A DNA stretch of 6,225 bases from positions 1 to 6,225 of the forward strand of contig CALJTZ010000593.1 in the NCBI GenBank assembly GCA_937975655.1, written 5' to 3'. Source of the DNA: an uncultured Synechococcus sp. (GTDB taxonomy: Bacteria; Cyanobacteriota; Cyanobacteriia; PCC-6307; Cyanobiaceae). Shown here piece after piece: positions 5,562 to 6,225 of this stretch (positions are counted from its first letter, which is position 1; each line of letters opens with the position of its first letter). The position numbers and the translations under genes were made by a program. Under the pieces are notes generated by a model. It was not told the DNA's origin, made no database searches, and worked only from the letters and a program-made list of their open reading frames with translations.

Positions 5562-5589
5562 GCAACCTAGGGGGCTTGCCAAAGGTTGC
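5562..5589. repeat. Perfect 7-bp inverted repeat in the divergent gap
   Basis: GCAACCT (5562-5568) and AGGTTGC (5583-5589) flank a 14-base spacer, filling nearly all of the 32-base gap between the starts at 5558 (minus) and 5591 (plus). The AGG in each arm is also the presumed Shine-Dalgarno of the gene on that side, so a hairpin in either transcript could mask its ribosome site, or the arms could be operator halves. Chance occurrence is not excluded. Confidence 0.45.
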
Positions 5590-5590
5590 C

Positions 5591-5764
5591 GTGCCTGCCC
5601 CCACCATCGAGCGCATTGAGACTGTTGACGGGCCGGTGTGGTGCGTTACCTATGCCGGCATGACCCGCTATCACCGCCAAGACTGGCAGGCGTGGTGGCT
5701 CTATGAGGCGGCAAAGGCTGCGTACTTTGCCCTGTCAGGGTTCAGCCAGGATCGCCCATCCTGA
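5591..5764 (+). CDS. Small hypothetical protein (57 aa)
   Basis: This 57-aa protein is unrecognised but looks genuine: V-D-G-P-V-W-C-V-T-Y-A-G-M-T-R-Y (about residues 12-27) suggests a small beta-rich segment, followed by Q-D-W-Q-A-W-W-L-Y-E-A-A (30-41), a tryptophan-rich helix. The frame is open upstream to 5468, but those codons lie antisense to the 5202-5558 gene. GTG 5591 is chosen because AAAGG (5581-5585) precedes it by five bases; GTG 5522 has no such site. It is a lone plus-strand gene between two minus-strand genes, and its last 30 bases overlap the end of the C39-like peptidase. Any promoter would have to lie inside the divergent neighbour, or it could be reached by read-through from the sigma operon. 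Confidence 0.6.
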   Translation: MPAPTIERIETVDGPVWCVTYAGMTRYHRQDWQAWWLYEAAKAAYFALSGFSQDRPS

Positions 5765-6225
5765 GCGGGGCCCCTCAACTAGCCACCTTGGCCCCCAGTT
5801 CTTGCGGCTATAGGCCAGGCCGGCACCGCGGCTGGAGCTGTAGGTGCCCTGAGCCACCAACATCTCACCCCACGGATCGTTGACGATGGCCGCCGTTGGC
5901 GTCAGGCCAATCACCACTAGCCAATGGCCACCACCAGAGGGTGCCGCGGAAGTGCCGTGGTGCAGGAACCCGCAGGGGACGGGAACGCCTCGGCCGATCT
6001 GCCGCTCCAGGTCCGCCCAGTCGGCGTTTTGCACAAACCGTGCCGTTATGCCGTAACTGGCGAGGGCCTTGAGCTGGGCGTTGGCGTCGGTGGTGTCGCC
6101 GTACTGCCTCACCCGCGTCAAGTATTGGTCGTCAGCATTGGGTCCGCCAATACTTCCCGGCCGCAGGTACGCGGTGAGCATGGCGCAGCTCGAGCTAAAG
6201 CACATGCGCTGGGCCTGCCCGCTCA
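5735..6225 (-). CDS. C39-like papain-fold cysteine peptidase, cyanophage type (5' end beyond window)
   Basis: This probable phage peptidase should cleave peptide bonds, most likely in peptidoglycan cross-links or a phage structural protein. Numbered from the ATG at 6205-6203, the candidate catalytic Cys is C2 in M-C-F-S-S-S-C-A-M-L, aligned with the C-x-x-x-x-x-A-M of C39 peptidases. The His is H94 in S-G-G-G-H-W-L-V-V-I-G and the Asp is D110 in N-D-P-W-G. K-N-W-G-P-R-W (135-141) is typical of related cyanophage proteins. With the Cys at residue 2 the ATG cannot be the true start; the frame stays open to 6225 (S-G-Q-A-Q-R precedes), so the protein is a fragment whose N-terminus, perhaps with another domain, lies outside. 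No signal peptide can be assessed. It ends convergently with the 57-aa gene, overlapping by 30 bases. Confidence 0.82.
   Translation of the reverse strand, partial: SGQAQRMCFSSSCAMLTAYLRPGSIGGPNADDQYLTRVRQYGDTTDANAQLKALASYGITARFVQNADWADLERQIGRGVPVPCGFLHHGTSAAPSGGGHWLVVIGLTPTAAIVNDPWGEMLVAQGTYSSSRGAGLAYSRKNWGPRWLVEGPRSGWAILAEP

Noticed and set aside
5765..5775. GGGGCCCC palindrome near the convergent gene ends, as a terminator
   Set aside because: It has no loop space and no T-run, and lies within coding sequence of the C39-like peptidase.
1..6225. tRNA gene or tRNA-derived attachment site near either recombinase
   Set aside because: I looked for a T-loop-like GTTCGAATC pattern and a paired acceptor stem on both strands and found no convincing candidate; a covariance-model scan was not possible here.

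Overview
The window is GC-rich, densely coding DNA that looks like the accessory or early region of a temperate cyanophage, prophage or phage-derived element of a picocyanobacterium (Synechococcus/Cyanobium type). The lineage call rests on three recognisable proteins. One is a serine recombinase of the cyanobacterial XisF type. The second is a sigma factor whose layout (region 1.2, then a linker resembling 'LEEEGRELDKKQKRVIKVGRRAK', then region 2) matches picocyanobacterial group 2 sigma factors. The third is a C39-like cysteine peptidase of a type known from cyanophages. No rRNA, tRNA, CRISPR array or IS element was seen. The exact host and the phage or prophage status are inferred.

Layout. 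From left to right: a short (GA)n tract at the window edge; a minus-strand serine recombinase (86-1381); an 89-base divergent intergenic region; then a tightly packed plus-strand array from 1471 to 5413. The array holds a 74-aa unknown protein, a DUF6378-like phage protein, a tyrosine recombinase, three small unknown proteins, a dCMP deaminase, a NrdR-like zinc-ribbon protein and a sigma factor. Most neighbours overlap by 1 to 8 bases (ATGA, GTGA or TGATG junctions), which suggests translational coupling. The only clear break is a 43-base gap after the tyrosine recombinase, and it holds a terminator-like hairpin.

On the right the strands alternate. A minus-strand small gene (5202-5558) overlaps the sigma tail by 212 bases. 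A 57-aa plus-strand gene (5591-5764) diverges from it across a 32-base gap containing a perfect 7-bp inverted repeat. A minus-strand C39-like peptidase (5735 to the window end) runs off the right edge.

How the genes may work together. Two recombinases of unrelated chemistry could handle integration, excision or inversion. The deaminase makes dUMP for dTTP synthesis during replication. The zinc-ribbon protein may be regulatory. The sigma factor lies at the end of the early-like operon and faces minus-strand genes that include a probable wall-degrading peptidase. It is therefore a candidate for redirecting host RNA polymerase, possibly to late genes. That last role is a hypothesis from gene order only.
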